Source: Amaricoccus solimangrovi (GTDB taxonomy: Bacteria; Pseudomonadota; Alphaproteobacteria; Rhodobacterales; Rhodobacteraceae). Taken from it: DNA of 64,000 nucleotides. The notes below the pieces were generated by a model. It was not told where the DNA came from, searched no databases, and saw only the letters and a program-made list of their open reading frames with translations. The first letter of the stretch is position 1, and each line of letters begins with the position of its first letter. Of the stretch, positions 9,149 through 17,330 are shown piece by piece. The stretch spans positions 1 to 64,000 of the forward strand of contig NZ_VFRP01000017.1 of assembly GCF_006385685.1 (NCBI RefSeq), in the 5' to 3' direction. The translations under genes and the position numbers were made by a program.

Positions 9149-9865
9149 ATGATCGAGACGGGCGATTCCCCCCGGTCGACGCGCGAGGCCGCGCAGCCCT
9201 CGCTCTGGGACCGGCTGATCAACGACCTGCCGGGGATCGCCTCCGAGATCGAGGGGCTGCGCGGGATGCTCGACGTCACGCTCGGCGCGGAGCGGGTCGA
9301 GGCGCTGGTCGCGGGCGGGCCGCGCGCGATCGAGGCCGAGGCGGATCTGGCGCCGGCGGTCCGCGAACAGCTCGCCCGGCTCTGCGCGGGTCTCGCGCGG
9401 CGCGCCGAGATCGAGACGCGCGGCATCGTCGTCTCGGGCCGCGTGCTGCGCGAGGCGGTGCGCCGCGACATCGAGGCGCTCTTCAACACCGAGCGTTTCG
9501 AGAGCACGCCGCTCCGGACCCCGGCCGAGGCGGTGGCGCGCCCGGACGACCCGCCCTCGCTCGCCGATTTCCCCGAGGTCCGGCGCAGCGTCGTGAACTA
9601 CGGCGTCCCCGCCTTCGCCGGGCGCGCCGCGAAGGATTTCGACCAGGAGACGCTGGCGCGCGAGATCAAGGCGGTGCTTGCCACCTTCGAGCCGAGGCTC
9701 CGCGAGAGCGCCACCCGCGTCACGGTCTCGACCGGCGACAAGACCGGCATCACGATCGAGATCGACGGCCTGCTCGTCATGTCGCCGGTGCCCGAACGGC
9801 TCATCCTGCGCACGCTGGTCGATCTCGAGACCGGCTGGGCGCGCACCAGCCTGCGCGAGGCCTGA
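9149..9865 (+). CDS. tssE: TssE (gp25-like) baseplate protein, 238 aa
   Basis: TssE is a baseplate wedge component that initiates sheath assembly. The C-terminal half carries the gp25 lysozyme-like fold sequence: RRSVVNYGVPAFAG, then LAREIKAVLATFEPRL and the I-I-DG-L terminus. It is longer than typical TssE (about 140-170) because of an extra N-terminal segment of roughly 80 residues. The start is placed at ATG 9149 behind GGAGGCGCGAAGGA; a GTG at 9122 overlapping the hcp stop would add nine residues. Confidence 0.85.
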   Translation: MIETGDSPRSTREAAQPSLWDRLINDLPGIASEIEGLRGMLDVTLGAERVEALVAGGPRAIEAEADLAPAVREQLARLCAGLARRAEIETRGIVVSGRVLREAVRRDIEALFNTERFESTPLRTPAEAVARPDDPPSLADFPEVRRSVVNYGVPAFAGRAAKDFDQETLAREIKAVLATFEPRLRESATRVTVSTGDKTGITIEIDGLLVMSPVPERLILRTLVDLETGWARTSLREA

Positions 9866-9866
9866 G

Positions 9867-11762
9867 ATGGACCGGGCCTTCCTCGAATATTACGAGGAAG
9901 AGCTCGCCCATGTCCGGGGCCTCGCCGGCGAATTCGCCGCGCTCCATCCGGCGATCGCGCGCAACCTCGCGCTCGACACGGTGCCCTGTCCCGATCCTTA
10001 CGTCGAACGGCTGCTAGAAGGGGTGGCCTTCCTCTCCGCGCGCACGCGGCTGAAGCTCGACGCCGAGGGCGGCCGCTTCGCCCGCGCGGTGCTCGACGCG
10101 CTCTATCCCGACCTGATCGCGCCGACACCCGCCACCGGCATGGTGGCGCTGCGCCCGGCGCAGCAGGTCCGGACCATGCGCGCGGGCCATGTCGTGCCGC
10201 GCGGGACAAGGCTCGTCGCGGGGCTGAGGCCGGGGCTCTCGACGCGGGCGACCTACACGACCGCGCAGGACGTGACGCTCTGGCCGATCGAGATCGCGGG
10301 CGCGGCCTATCACCAGGACCGCGCCGCGCTCGCCGCCGCCGGGATCGGCGCCGCGGTCGGGATGAGCGGGGGTGGGGGCGAGACGGGAGAGGCCGCGCTC
10401 CGCCTCACGCTGCGCCGGAGCGGGGGCCCGCTCGCCGAACTCGCGCTCGACCGGCTGGACCTGCATTTCCACGACCGGAGCCGGGCGCCGGCGCTGTTCG
10501 ACACGCTCTTCGGCGCGGTGGCGGCGGTCGGCGCCCGGCCGGCCGCGCCGCCGGGCAAGCCCGGATCCGCGCTCTTCCCCGTCGAGGGGCCGTCGATGAT
10601 CGGGCTCCGCGACGACGAGGCGCTGATGCCCCGGACCCGGCCCGGCTTCGAGGGCTACCGGCTGCTGCGCGAATATTTCATGATGCCCGAGCGGTTCCAC
10701 TTCGTCCGGATCGAGGGGCTGCGGCCCGTCGTCGCCCGCTGCGATGGCGATCTGGAGGTGGTCTTCCTGCTCCGCCGCCCGGCGCCCGTGCTCGCCGATC
10801 TCAAGCCCGCCGATCTCGGGCTCTTCACGACGCCGATCGTCAACCTCTTCGAGCGCGAATGCGACATGGTCGAGGTCGATCCGCGCCGCCCGCGCCAGGT
10901 ACTGCACGCCGACCGCGCCCGGCCGAGGGATTTCGAGATCTACCGGATCATCCGGCTCGAGGATGCCGACCGCGACGGGCCGGAGGCGCGGATCCCCGCG
11001 CTCTTCGACTTCGACCAGAATTCCGGCGGCCCGGTCTGGTGGGCCGAGCGCCGGCCGCGCCGCGCCGGCGAGGACGAGCGGCGTCGGGGGCGGCTCCGCA
11101 CCTCCTACGCGGGGGACGACGTCTTCGTGTCGCTGTCGCACCCGGCCGCGGAGGCGCCGGCGAAGCCGGTCGCGCGGCTCGACCCGCGCGCGCTCTGTAC
11201 CAACCGCGACCTCGCGCTGATCGACGACCAGCCGGCGCTGACGCTCGAGAGCGGCGACCCGGTGCAGGGCGTGACGCTCATCGGCTCGCTGCGCCCGCCG
11301 CGGCCCGCGCTCGCGCCGGGACCGGAGACGCGCGCGGGCGAGAGCCGGGCGGACGAGCTCGCCTGGCGGCTGGTGGCTCAGCTCTCGCTCAACCATCTCG
11401 GCCTCGCGGTCGAGGGGCAGGCGCTGGAGCCGCTCCGCGCGACGCTGGAGCTCTACGCCGACCGGGGCGACCCGGCGCTGGCGCGCCATGTCCGGGGGCT
11501 GACCGCCGTCACCGCGCGCCCGGTCATCGAGCGCCTGCCGGTCGCGGGACCGATGTGCTTCGGGCGGGGCACCGAAATCACGCTCGAGATCGACGAGACA
11601 CGGTTCGCCGGCCACGCCGCGCTGCTCCTGCCGGCGCTGCTCGCCCGGCTCTTCGCACGCTACGCCGCCGTCAACGCCTTCGCGCGGACGCGGACCAGAT
11701 TAGCCCGCGGGCACGAGGAGGTGTCATGGCCAATGACGCTCGGCAACCGCGGCCTGATCTGA
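9867..11762 (+). CDS. tssF: TssF baseplate protein, 631 aa
   Basis: TssF forms the baseplate wedge with TssG, TssE and TssK. The N-terminal signature FLEYYEEELAHVRGLAGEFAA and the following HP.IAR-type sequence are diagnostic, as is FEGYRLLREYFMMPERFHFVRIEGL near the middle and CTNRDLAL later. The length (normally 580-630) fits. ATG overlaps the end of tssE by one codon context (TGAGATGG), and the 3' end overlaps tssG by 37 bp. Confidence 0.94.
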   Translation: MDRAFLEYYEEELAHVRGLAGEFAALHPAIARNLALDTVPCPDPYVERLLEGVAFLSARTRLKLDAEGGRFARAVLDALYPDLIAPTPATGMVALRPAQQVRTMRAGHVVPRGTRLVAGLRPGLSTRATYTTAQDVTLWPIEIAGAAYHQDRAALAAAGIGAAVGMSGGGGETGEAALRLTLRRSGGPLAELALDRLDLHFHDRSRAPALFDTLFGAVAAVGARPAAPPGKPGSALFPVEGPSMIGLRDDEALMPRTRPGFEGYRLLREYFMMPERFHFVRIEGLRPVVARCDGDLEVVFLLRRPAPVLADLKPADLGLFTTPIVNLFERECDMVEVDPRRPRQVLHADRARPRDFEIYRIIRLEDADRDGPEARIPALFDFDQNSGGPVWWAERRPRRAGEDERRRGRLRTSYAGDDVFVSLSHPAAEAPAKPVARLDPRALCTNRDLALIDDQPALTLESGDPVQGVTLIGSLRPPRPALAPGPETRAGESRADELAWRLVAQLSLNHLGLAVEGQALEPLRATLELYADRGDPALARHVRGLTAVTARPVIERLPVAGPMCFGRGTEITLEIDETRFAGHAALLLPALLARLFARYAAVNAFARTRTRLARGHEEVSWPMTLGNRGLI

Positions 11763-12790
11763 GCGGGGGCGGGACGCTTCCCGCGCCGGCCGATCAGATG
11801 GATTTCTTCGAGCTGCTGCGCCGGCTCGAGGCGGAGGACCGGATGGAGGGGCGGCGCTTCGGCCGGGGCGGGCGCCCCGAGCAGGAGCCGGCGCGGCTCG
11901 GCCAGGAGGCGCGGCTCGGCTTCGCGGTGCGCGACGTCGCGGCCTGGCACCCGGCCCGGGGCGACCGGCCGGCGACGGTGGGCGTCGCCGTGATCGGCCT
12001 CATCGGGCCGGAGGGGCCGCTGCCGCTGCACATCGCGCGCTGGGTGCTCGACCGGCTGGCGAACCGCTGGTTCACCGGCGGCGGTCCGGAAGGGGCGGGC
12101 GCGACCAGCGACACGACCTTCCTCGATTTCCTGAACATGACCCAGCACCGCGCGCTGGCGCTCTACTGGCGCGCCTGGGCCGACCAGAACCCGGCGGCGC
12201 AGGCCGAGCGCGGCGCGGCGGACCGGCTCCGCGTCATGCTCCGCGCGCTCGCGGGCGGCGGCGAGGATCCCATCGCGGGGCTGAAGCTCGGCCAGGCCGC
12301 CGCGCTGTCGCATCAGGTGCTGGGGCCCGAGCGGCTGACCAGCCTCGTCTCGGCCGCGCTCGGCCTGCCGGTCCGCATCAGCGAATTCGTCGGCGGCTGG
12401 AACGCGGTTCCGGCGCGGCTGATGACCCGGCTCGGCCGCGCCCACGCGGTGCTCGGGCGCGGCGCGGCGCTGGGGCCGCGCGTCTTCACCCGGCAGAGCC
12501 GGATCGAGCTTCGCGTCGGCCCGCTCGGATTCGACGACTATCTCTCGCTGCTGCCCGGCGGGCGGCGGCTCGCGGCGCTCCGGCTCGCGCTGCTGCACGG
12601 GATCGGCGAGAGCCTCGACGTCGACCTGCGCCCGATCCTCGCCGCGGCGGAGATCCCGGCGGCCCGGCTCGGCGCGAGCCGACTCGGGCGCACCGCCTGG
12701 CTCGCGCCGCGCCGTGCCGCGGACGCGGACGACCTGTGTCTGCGCGCCGTGGTCGGGCTCGCGGCAGAAGGGCGGGGGGCGGCGTCGTGA
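11726..12790 (+). CDS. tssG: TssG baseplate protein, 354 aa
   Basis: TssG is the second major wedge protein. MDFFELLRRLEAED, the RLGQEARLGFAVRDVA segment, the GLIGPEGPLPLHIARWVLDR motif and TTFLDFLNMTQHRALALYWRAW are classic TssG features. ATG at 11726 is chosen because GAGGAGGTGTC sits in front of it. It overlaps tssF by 37 bp and shares a GTGA overlap with fha. Confidence 0.94.
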   Translation: MANDARQPRPDLSGGGTLPAPADQMDFFELLRRLEAEDRMEGRRFGRGGRPEQEPARLGQEARLGFAVRDVAAWHPARGDRPATVGVAVIGLIGPEGPLPLHIARWVLDRLANRWFTGGGPEGAGATSDTTFLDFLNMTQHRALALYWRAWADQNPAAQAERGAADRLRVMLRALAGGGEDPIAGLKLGQAAALSHQVLGPERLTSLVSAALGLPVRISEFVGGWNAVPARLMTRLGRAHAVLGRGAALGPRVFTRQSRIELRVGPLGFDDYLSLLPGGRRLAALRLALLHGIGESLDVDLRPILAAAEIPAARLGASRLGRTAWLAPRRAADADDLCLRAVVGLAAEGRGAAS

Positions 12791-14139
12791 GCCTCGTCCT
12801 CACCCTCGTCGAGGCGCCACGCCCCCAGATCGTCCGGCGGATGAGCCTCCGGGAGGACGAGGAGATCGTGATCGGCCGGGGCGCGGGGGCCGACTGGCGC
12901 ATCGAGGATCCGGACAACTACGTCTCCCGCGCCCATTGCACCGTCTCGGGCCGGGGCGGCGGCTACATGGTCACCGACACGTCGAGCGGCGGGCTCTTCG
13001 TCGACGACGCCTCCCGGCCGCTCGGCCCCGGCCGGCCGCTCGCGCTCCGCGACGGGATGCGCCTGCGCCTCGGCGACTACGTGATGCGGGTGGAACTCGA
13101 CGCCGCGCCCGCCGCGCCACCGCCGCCGGGCGGGGCGGCGCGGGATTTCGACGCGGACGCCTTCTTCGCCGCCCCGGCCGCGCCGCCCCCGCGCGAGGCG
13201 CGGCCGCGCGGCCTGCCCGACCCGTTCGATCCGCCGCCGAGCTTCGTGCCGCCGGTCGACACCACGCCCCCCGAGCGCCGCGGCCCCCCCGCCTTCGACG
13301 ACCCGTTCACGCTCGACCCGCTCCCGAGCGAGCGGGTGCGCGAGCGGCCCCCGCCCAGAGGAGGGGGCGAGGGGGGAGGGCTCGGCGGAGGTGGATTCGA
13401 CTGGGGCGAGCCCGCGCCCGCCGCACCGGAGCCCGCCGATGCCCCCGCCCAGCCCGAGGATTTCGGCGCGGAGGGGTTCGACTGGGGACCGGCCGCGCCG
13501 CCGGCGCCGAAGCCAGCACGGGAGCCAACTCCGGAGCCGCGCCCGTCCGCCGCCGCGGGTCCGGGCGAGGACGCGCTCTTCGCCGCCTTCCTGCGCGGGC
13601 TCGGGCTCGACGCGGCCGACGCGCCACAAGGGGACCGGCTGGCGCGGATGGAGGCCTTCGGGCGCGAGTACCGGATGATGGCCGAGGGGCTGATGCGGCT
13701 CCTGCGGCTCCGGGCCGAGGAGAAGGGCAATGCCCGCCTCGCCCAGACGGTGGTCGGATCGGCGGAGGTGAACCCGCTCAAGTTCATGCCCACCGTCGAG
13801 GACGCGCTCGCGGTGATGGCCCAGGGCCGCGCCGGCGGCTTCGCCGAGGCCGAGGTGGCGATCGCGGGCGCGGTGCGCGACCTCGCCGCGCATCACGCCG
13901 GCACCTGGCGCGGCACGCAGGCCGCGCTCCGGCGGATGGTGGACCGGTTCGACCCGGCCGCGATCGAGAAGGAGCTCGATGAGCTCGGCCTGCTCGAGCA
14001 GCTGCTCGCCGGCGGCCGGCGCGCGAAACTGTGGGAGCTTTACCAGAAGCGGTTCCGCGCGATCGCCGAGAGCGCGGAGACGCGGTTCCTTGGCGAGGTC
14101 GGCGCCGATTTCCGCGACGCCTACGAAGGGGAGAAATGA
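12787..14139 (+). CDS. fha: FHA-domain T6SS regulatory protein (Fha/TagH), 450 aa
   Basis: The N-terminal forkhead-associated domain (residues about 25-95) has the phospho-threonine binding signature IGRGAGADWRI, then NYVSRAHCTV. A long Pro/Ala/Gly-rich, low-complexity linker (about 100-255) with repeated FDWG-type blocks leads to the conserved C-terminal T6SS-FHA domain (about 255-445). In known systems the phosphorylated kinase or Fha itself is bound here to start assembly, so the partner should be the kinase at 3215. GTG at 12787 overlaps the tssG stop by 4 bp. Confidence 0.9.
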   Translation: MSLVLTLVEAPRPQIVRRMSLREDEEIVIGRGAGADWRIEDPDNYVSRAHCTVSGRGGGYMVTDTSSGGLFVDDASRPLGPGRPLALRDGMRLRLGDYVMRVELDAAPAAPPPPGGAARDFDADAFFAAPAAPPPREARPRGLPDPFDPPPSFVPPVDTTPPERRGPPAFDDPFTLDPLPSERVRERPPPRGGGEGGGLGGGGFDWGEPAPAAPEPADAPAQPEDFGAEGFDWGPAAPPAPKPAREPTPEPRPSAAAGPGEDALFAAFLRGLGLDAADAPQGDRLARMEAFGREYRMMAEGLMRLLRLRAEEKGNARLAQTVVGSAEVNPLKFMPTVEDALAVMAQGRAGGFAEAEVAIAGAVRDLAAHHAGTWRGTQAALRRMVDRFDPAAIEKELDELGLLEQLLAGGRRAKLWELYQKRFRAIAESAETRFLGEVGADFRDAYEGEK

Positions 14140-14612
14140 CCATGCGCCGCCGCGATTTCCTCGTGACCGCCGCCGCCTCCGGCCTTCTCGCCGGCTGCGG
14201 CGGCGACGAGCCGCCACCCCCGCCGGGGCCGACGATCGTCAACGTGATGGTGACCGGAACCCCGGGCATGAACCCGGGCCCCGACGGGACCGACCGGCCG
14301 CTGACGCTGTTTCTGCTGCGCCTGAAGGAGACCACCGCCTTCGAGGCCGCCGATCTCTACGCGGCGCAGGCCGATCCGGCGGCGGCGGCCGGGGCCGGGC
14401 TCATCGGCATGGACCAGCTGGTGATCCCGCCGGGGGGCTCGGGCGCGAAATCGCTGACCTTCGAGCCGGAGGCGACCGCGCTCGGCCTGCTCGCCTTCCC
14501 GCGCGATCCGGCGGGCCGGGTCTGGCGGCTCGTGGCGCCGGTCACGCCGCACCAGGTCACGACCGCGAAGGTGACGCTCGGACCGGGCGGCATCGTGCTC
14601 GAAATGTCCTGA
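14136..14612 (+). CDS. tssJ: TssJ outer-membrane lipoprotein, 158 aa
   Basis: TssJ anchors the TssL-TssM complex to the outer membrane. The N-terminus is RRRDFLVTAAASGLLAGC, with lipobox LAGC and Cys at about residue 21, so it should be lipidated; the twin-arginine-like RRRDF start suggests possible Tat export. The mature part shows the beta-sandwich of the family (VTGTPGMNPGPDGTDRPLTLFLLRLK, then a C-terminal strand). The start overlaps the fha stop by ATGA; a second ATG two codons later is equally possible. Confidence 0.9.
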   Translation: MTMRRRDFLVTAAASGLLAGCGGDEPPPPPGPTIVNVMVTGTPGMNPGPDGTDRPLTLFLLRLKETTAFEAADLYAAQADPAAAAGAGLIGMDQLVIPPGGSGAKSLTFEPEATALGLLAFPRDPAGRVWRLVAPVTPHQVTTAKVTLGPGGIVLEMS

Positions 14613-14624
14613 GCGGAGGCGCGG

Positions 14625-15959
14625 ATGGGCGATTGCGACAGGGTGCTCTGGTCGGAGGGGCTCTTCCTCCGCCCGCAGCATTTCCAGCAGCAGGACCGGC
14701 ATACCGAGGCGCTGGTCCGGGCCGCGCTTCAGGCCGGCGCGCTCCATCCCTGGGGTTTCCGCGCGCTCACGCTCGACGCCGCGCTTCTGGAGACCGGCCG
14801 GGTCGCGGTCGCGGAGGCGCGCGGCCTGCTGCCCGACGGCACGCCCTTCGCGATCCCCGAGACGATGGACGCGCCCGAGCCGGTGACGATCGCCCGCGAC
14901 ATGCCCGCCGGGCCGGTCCTGCTCGCGCTGGCGCTGGAGCCGCCGGGCGGCGCGAGCTTCGATCCCGCCCATGCCGAGCCGGGCGGCGCGCGCTACCGCG
15001 GCCGGGTCGAGCGGGTGCGCGACGCGGTCCAGGGCGGGGCCGCGCCCGAGGAGATCGAGATCGCCCGCCCCGCCGCGGTGCTCCTGCCGCCCGGCGCCTC
15101 CGCGGGCGGATACGCGACGCTGCCGGTCGCCGAGGTGACGGGGCTCCGCGCCGACGGCGGCGTGGCGTTGGTCGAGAGCTTCCTGCCGCCCGCGCTCGCG
15201 ACCGGCGCGGTGCCGTTCTACGACCAGTTGCTGCGCGAGGTGATAACCGGGCTCGACCGGATCGCCGAGGCGCATGGCCGCGTCGTGCTCGGCGGCGTCG
15301 GCCGGGGCGTCGAGAACCTGCTCGTGCTCGAGCTTGCCAATGGCGCCCGGCCCGGCCTCGTCCACATGCTCGCGCAGCAGGTGTTCCACCCGGCCGAGCT
15401 CTACCGCGAACTCGCGAGCCTCGCCGGGCGCATGGCGACCTATGGCTCGGGTTCGCGCCGGCTGAGCGAACTGCCGACCTACGAGCACGTGGCGCCCGGT
15501 CCCGCCTTCGCCGCGCTGACCGACACGCTCCGCGCGCTGATCCTGAGCCTGCGCTACGTCGAGCAGAAGTCGCGCGCGCTGCCGGTGATGAAACACGCGA
15601 CCAACATCTGGAAGGTGCGCCTCGACAGCCCCGACCTCCTGACCGACAGCCGGATCGTGGTGCGCGTCGGCTCCGAGCTTTCGGACGACGCGCTGCGCCG
15701 GATCTTCGTCAACCAGGCGACGGTGGGCTCCGCCGGCGAATTCGACGCGCTCTGGAAATCCCGCCTGCCCGGCATCCCGCTCCGCCCGCTGCATTCCCAG
15801 CCGCGCGAGATCCCCTACGACGGCGACCGGCTCTGCCTCGAGCTCGACCAGAAGAGTGAGCACTGGGGCAGCCTGCGCGACGCGCCGGGCTTCGTCATCG
15901 GCGTCTCCGGCGCGCTCCCCTCCGAGCCGAAGCTCGACTGCTACGCGGTGCACCGGTGA
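14625..15959 (+). CDS. tssK: TssK baseplate-membrane complex connector, 444 aa
   Basis: TssK links the cytoplasmic baseplate to TssL/TssM. The N-terminal VLWSEGLFLRPQHFQQQDRHTE is the family hallmark. Other markers are FYDQLLREVITGLDRIAE and the C-terminal RVGSELSDDALRRIFVNQATVGSA. The length is normal (about 440-450). The stop overlaps tssL by one base (TGATG). Confidence 0.95.
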   Translation: MGDCDRVLWSEGLFLRPQHFQQQDRHTEALVRAALQAGALHPWGFRALTLDAALLETGRVAVAEARGLLPDGTPFAIPETMDAPEPVTIARDMPAGPVLLALALEPPGGASFDPAHAEPGGARYRGRVERVRDAVQGGAAPEEIEIARPAAVLLPPGASAGGYATLPVAEVTGLRADGGVALVESFLPPALATGAVPFYDQLLREVITGLDRIAEAHGRVVLGGVGRGVENLLVLELANGARPGLVHMLAQQVFHPAELYRELASLAGRMATYGSGSRRLSELPTYEHVAPGPAFAALTDTLRALILSLRYVEQKSRALPVMKHATNIWKVRLDSPDLLTDSRIVVRVGSELSDDALRRIFVNQATVGSAGEFDALWKSRLPGIPLRPLHSQPREIPYDGDRLCLELDQKSEHWGSLRDAPGFVIGVSGALPSEPKLDCYAVHR

Positions 15960-17329
15960 TGGCCGAGTTCGAGGATCCGTTCGGGCTGCGCGAGGGCGGC
16001 GGGGACCAGGGCCGGACCCGGATCCGCCCGCCGCCGCGCGCCGAGCCGTTCCACCGCGCCCCGCGCGGCCGGTCCCGCGAGGCCGAGCCGGTGGCGGTGC
16101 CGCCGCGGGAGCATCCGAACCCGCTCGTCGGCGCCTTCGCCGCGCTGCTCGCCTTCGCGCCGGAGCTCGAGGCCGCGTTGCCGCCCGAGGATCCCGAGAC
16201 GCTGCGCACGCGGCTCCTCTCCGGCGTGACAGAGGCGCGCGACGGGGCGGTGGCGCGCGGCGTCTCGCTCGCCCGGGCCGACGCGGCGGCCTGGGCGGTG
16301 GCCGCGCTCATCGACGATCTCGCGCTCAACACCCCCTGGGGTGGGAGCGGCGACTGGCCGCGGCAGCCGCTGGTCTCGACGCTCTACGGCGACGTCGACG
16401 CCGGCACGCGCTTCTTCGAACGGCTGGAGGCGCTCGAACGCCATCCGGGGCGGGACCCGGACATGCTCCGGCTCTATGTGCTCGCGCTCGAACTCGGCTT
16501 CCGGGGCAAGTATCGCGTGCCGGGCCGGGCCGGCGCCACCTCGCTCGCCGCTGTCCGCGCCGCCAGCGCCCGCGCGCTGCGCGATCCCGAGGCCGCCGCC
16601 GCGCCCTTGTCGCCAAACTGGCAGGGCGTCGTCGCCGCCGACCGTCCGCGCCGCCGCGCGGTGCCGGTCTGGGTGCTCTTCGCCGGGGCGCTCGCGGCCT
16701 GCGCGCTGCTCTATATCATGCTCTCGCTCCGGCTCGCGGGCCAGGCCGGCGCGCTCGGCGATCTCGCCCGCGCGCTGCCGCCGGCCGCGCGCGTCGGGAT
16801 CTACCGCCCGACCGACGACACAAGGCCCCGGCCGGCGGCGGCGACGACCGCGGGTGGCGCGCCGGTCGTCTTCGACCTCTGGGAGAGCTTCGTCGCCGCC
16901 GCGCCCGAGGGGCTGCGCCCGGCGCTGAGCAAGGGCGCCGAGACGCCCTCGATGCTGACGCTCGTGGTGCAATGGTCGAACCCCGAGCTGTTCCAGTCCG
17001 CGCGCGCGACGCTGACCCGCGGGTTCGAGCCGCTGCTCGGCTCGATCGGCCGGGTGATCGCCGACAACGAGGCGCTGATCGGCGCCGTCACCGTGGTCGG
17101 CCATACCGACAGCGTCGCGCTGGGGGCCGCGAACCCGCTCGGCGACAACCAGCGCCTGAGTGAGGCGCGCGCCGAGACGGTCGCCGCGATCCTGGTCGCC
17201 AACGGCGCGCCCGCCGGGCTGGTGACGGCCGAGGGCCGCGCCGCCGCCGAGCCGGTCGCCTCGAACGCGACGCGCGAGGGCAGGGCGCTCAACCGCCGCG
17301 TCGAGATCCAGGTGCGGAAGGAGCCATGA
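15959..17329 (+). CDS. tssL: TssL (DotU/IcmH) inner-membrane protein fused to an OmpA peptidoglycan-binding domain, 456 aa
   Basis: The N-terminal DotU domain (about residues 45-215) contains AAWAVAALIDDLALNTPWG and LYVLALELGFRGKYR, both diagnostic. One membrane span follows (VPVWVLFAGALAACALLYIMLSL, about 237-259). The C-terminal part (about 340-456) is OmpA-like with VVGHTDSV, SEARAETVAAILVANG and NRRVEIQV, which should bind peptidoglycan. Such 'evolved' TssL proteins do the job of a separate TagL. The start is ATG at 15959; a GTG one codon earlier is possible. Confidence 0.93.
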   Translation: MAEFEDPFGLREGGGDQGRTRIRPPPRAEPFHRAPRGRSREAEPVAVPPREHPNPLVGAFAALLAFAPELEAALPPEDPETLRTRLLSGVTEARDGAVARGVSLARADAAAWAVAALIDDLALNTPWGGSGDWPRQPLVSTLYGDVDAGTRFFERLEALERHPGRDPDMLRLYVLALELGFRGKYRVPGRAGATSLAAVRAASARALRDPEAAAAPLSPNWQGVVAADRPRRRAVPVWVLFAGALAACALLYIMLSLRLAGQAGALGDLARALPPAARVGIYRPTDDTRPRPAAATTAGGAPVVFDLWESFVAAAPEGLRPALSKGAETPSMLTLVVQWSNPELFQSARATLTRGFEPLLGSIGRVIADNEALIGAVTVVGHTDSVALGAANPLGDNQRLSEARAETVAAILVANGAPAGLVTAEGRAAAEPVASNATREGRALNRRVEIQVRKEP

Positions 17330-17330
17330 G

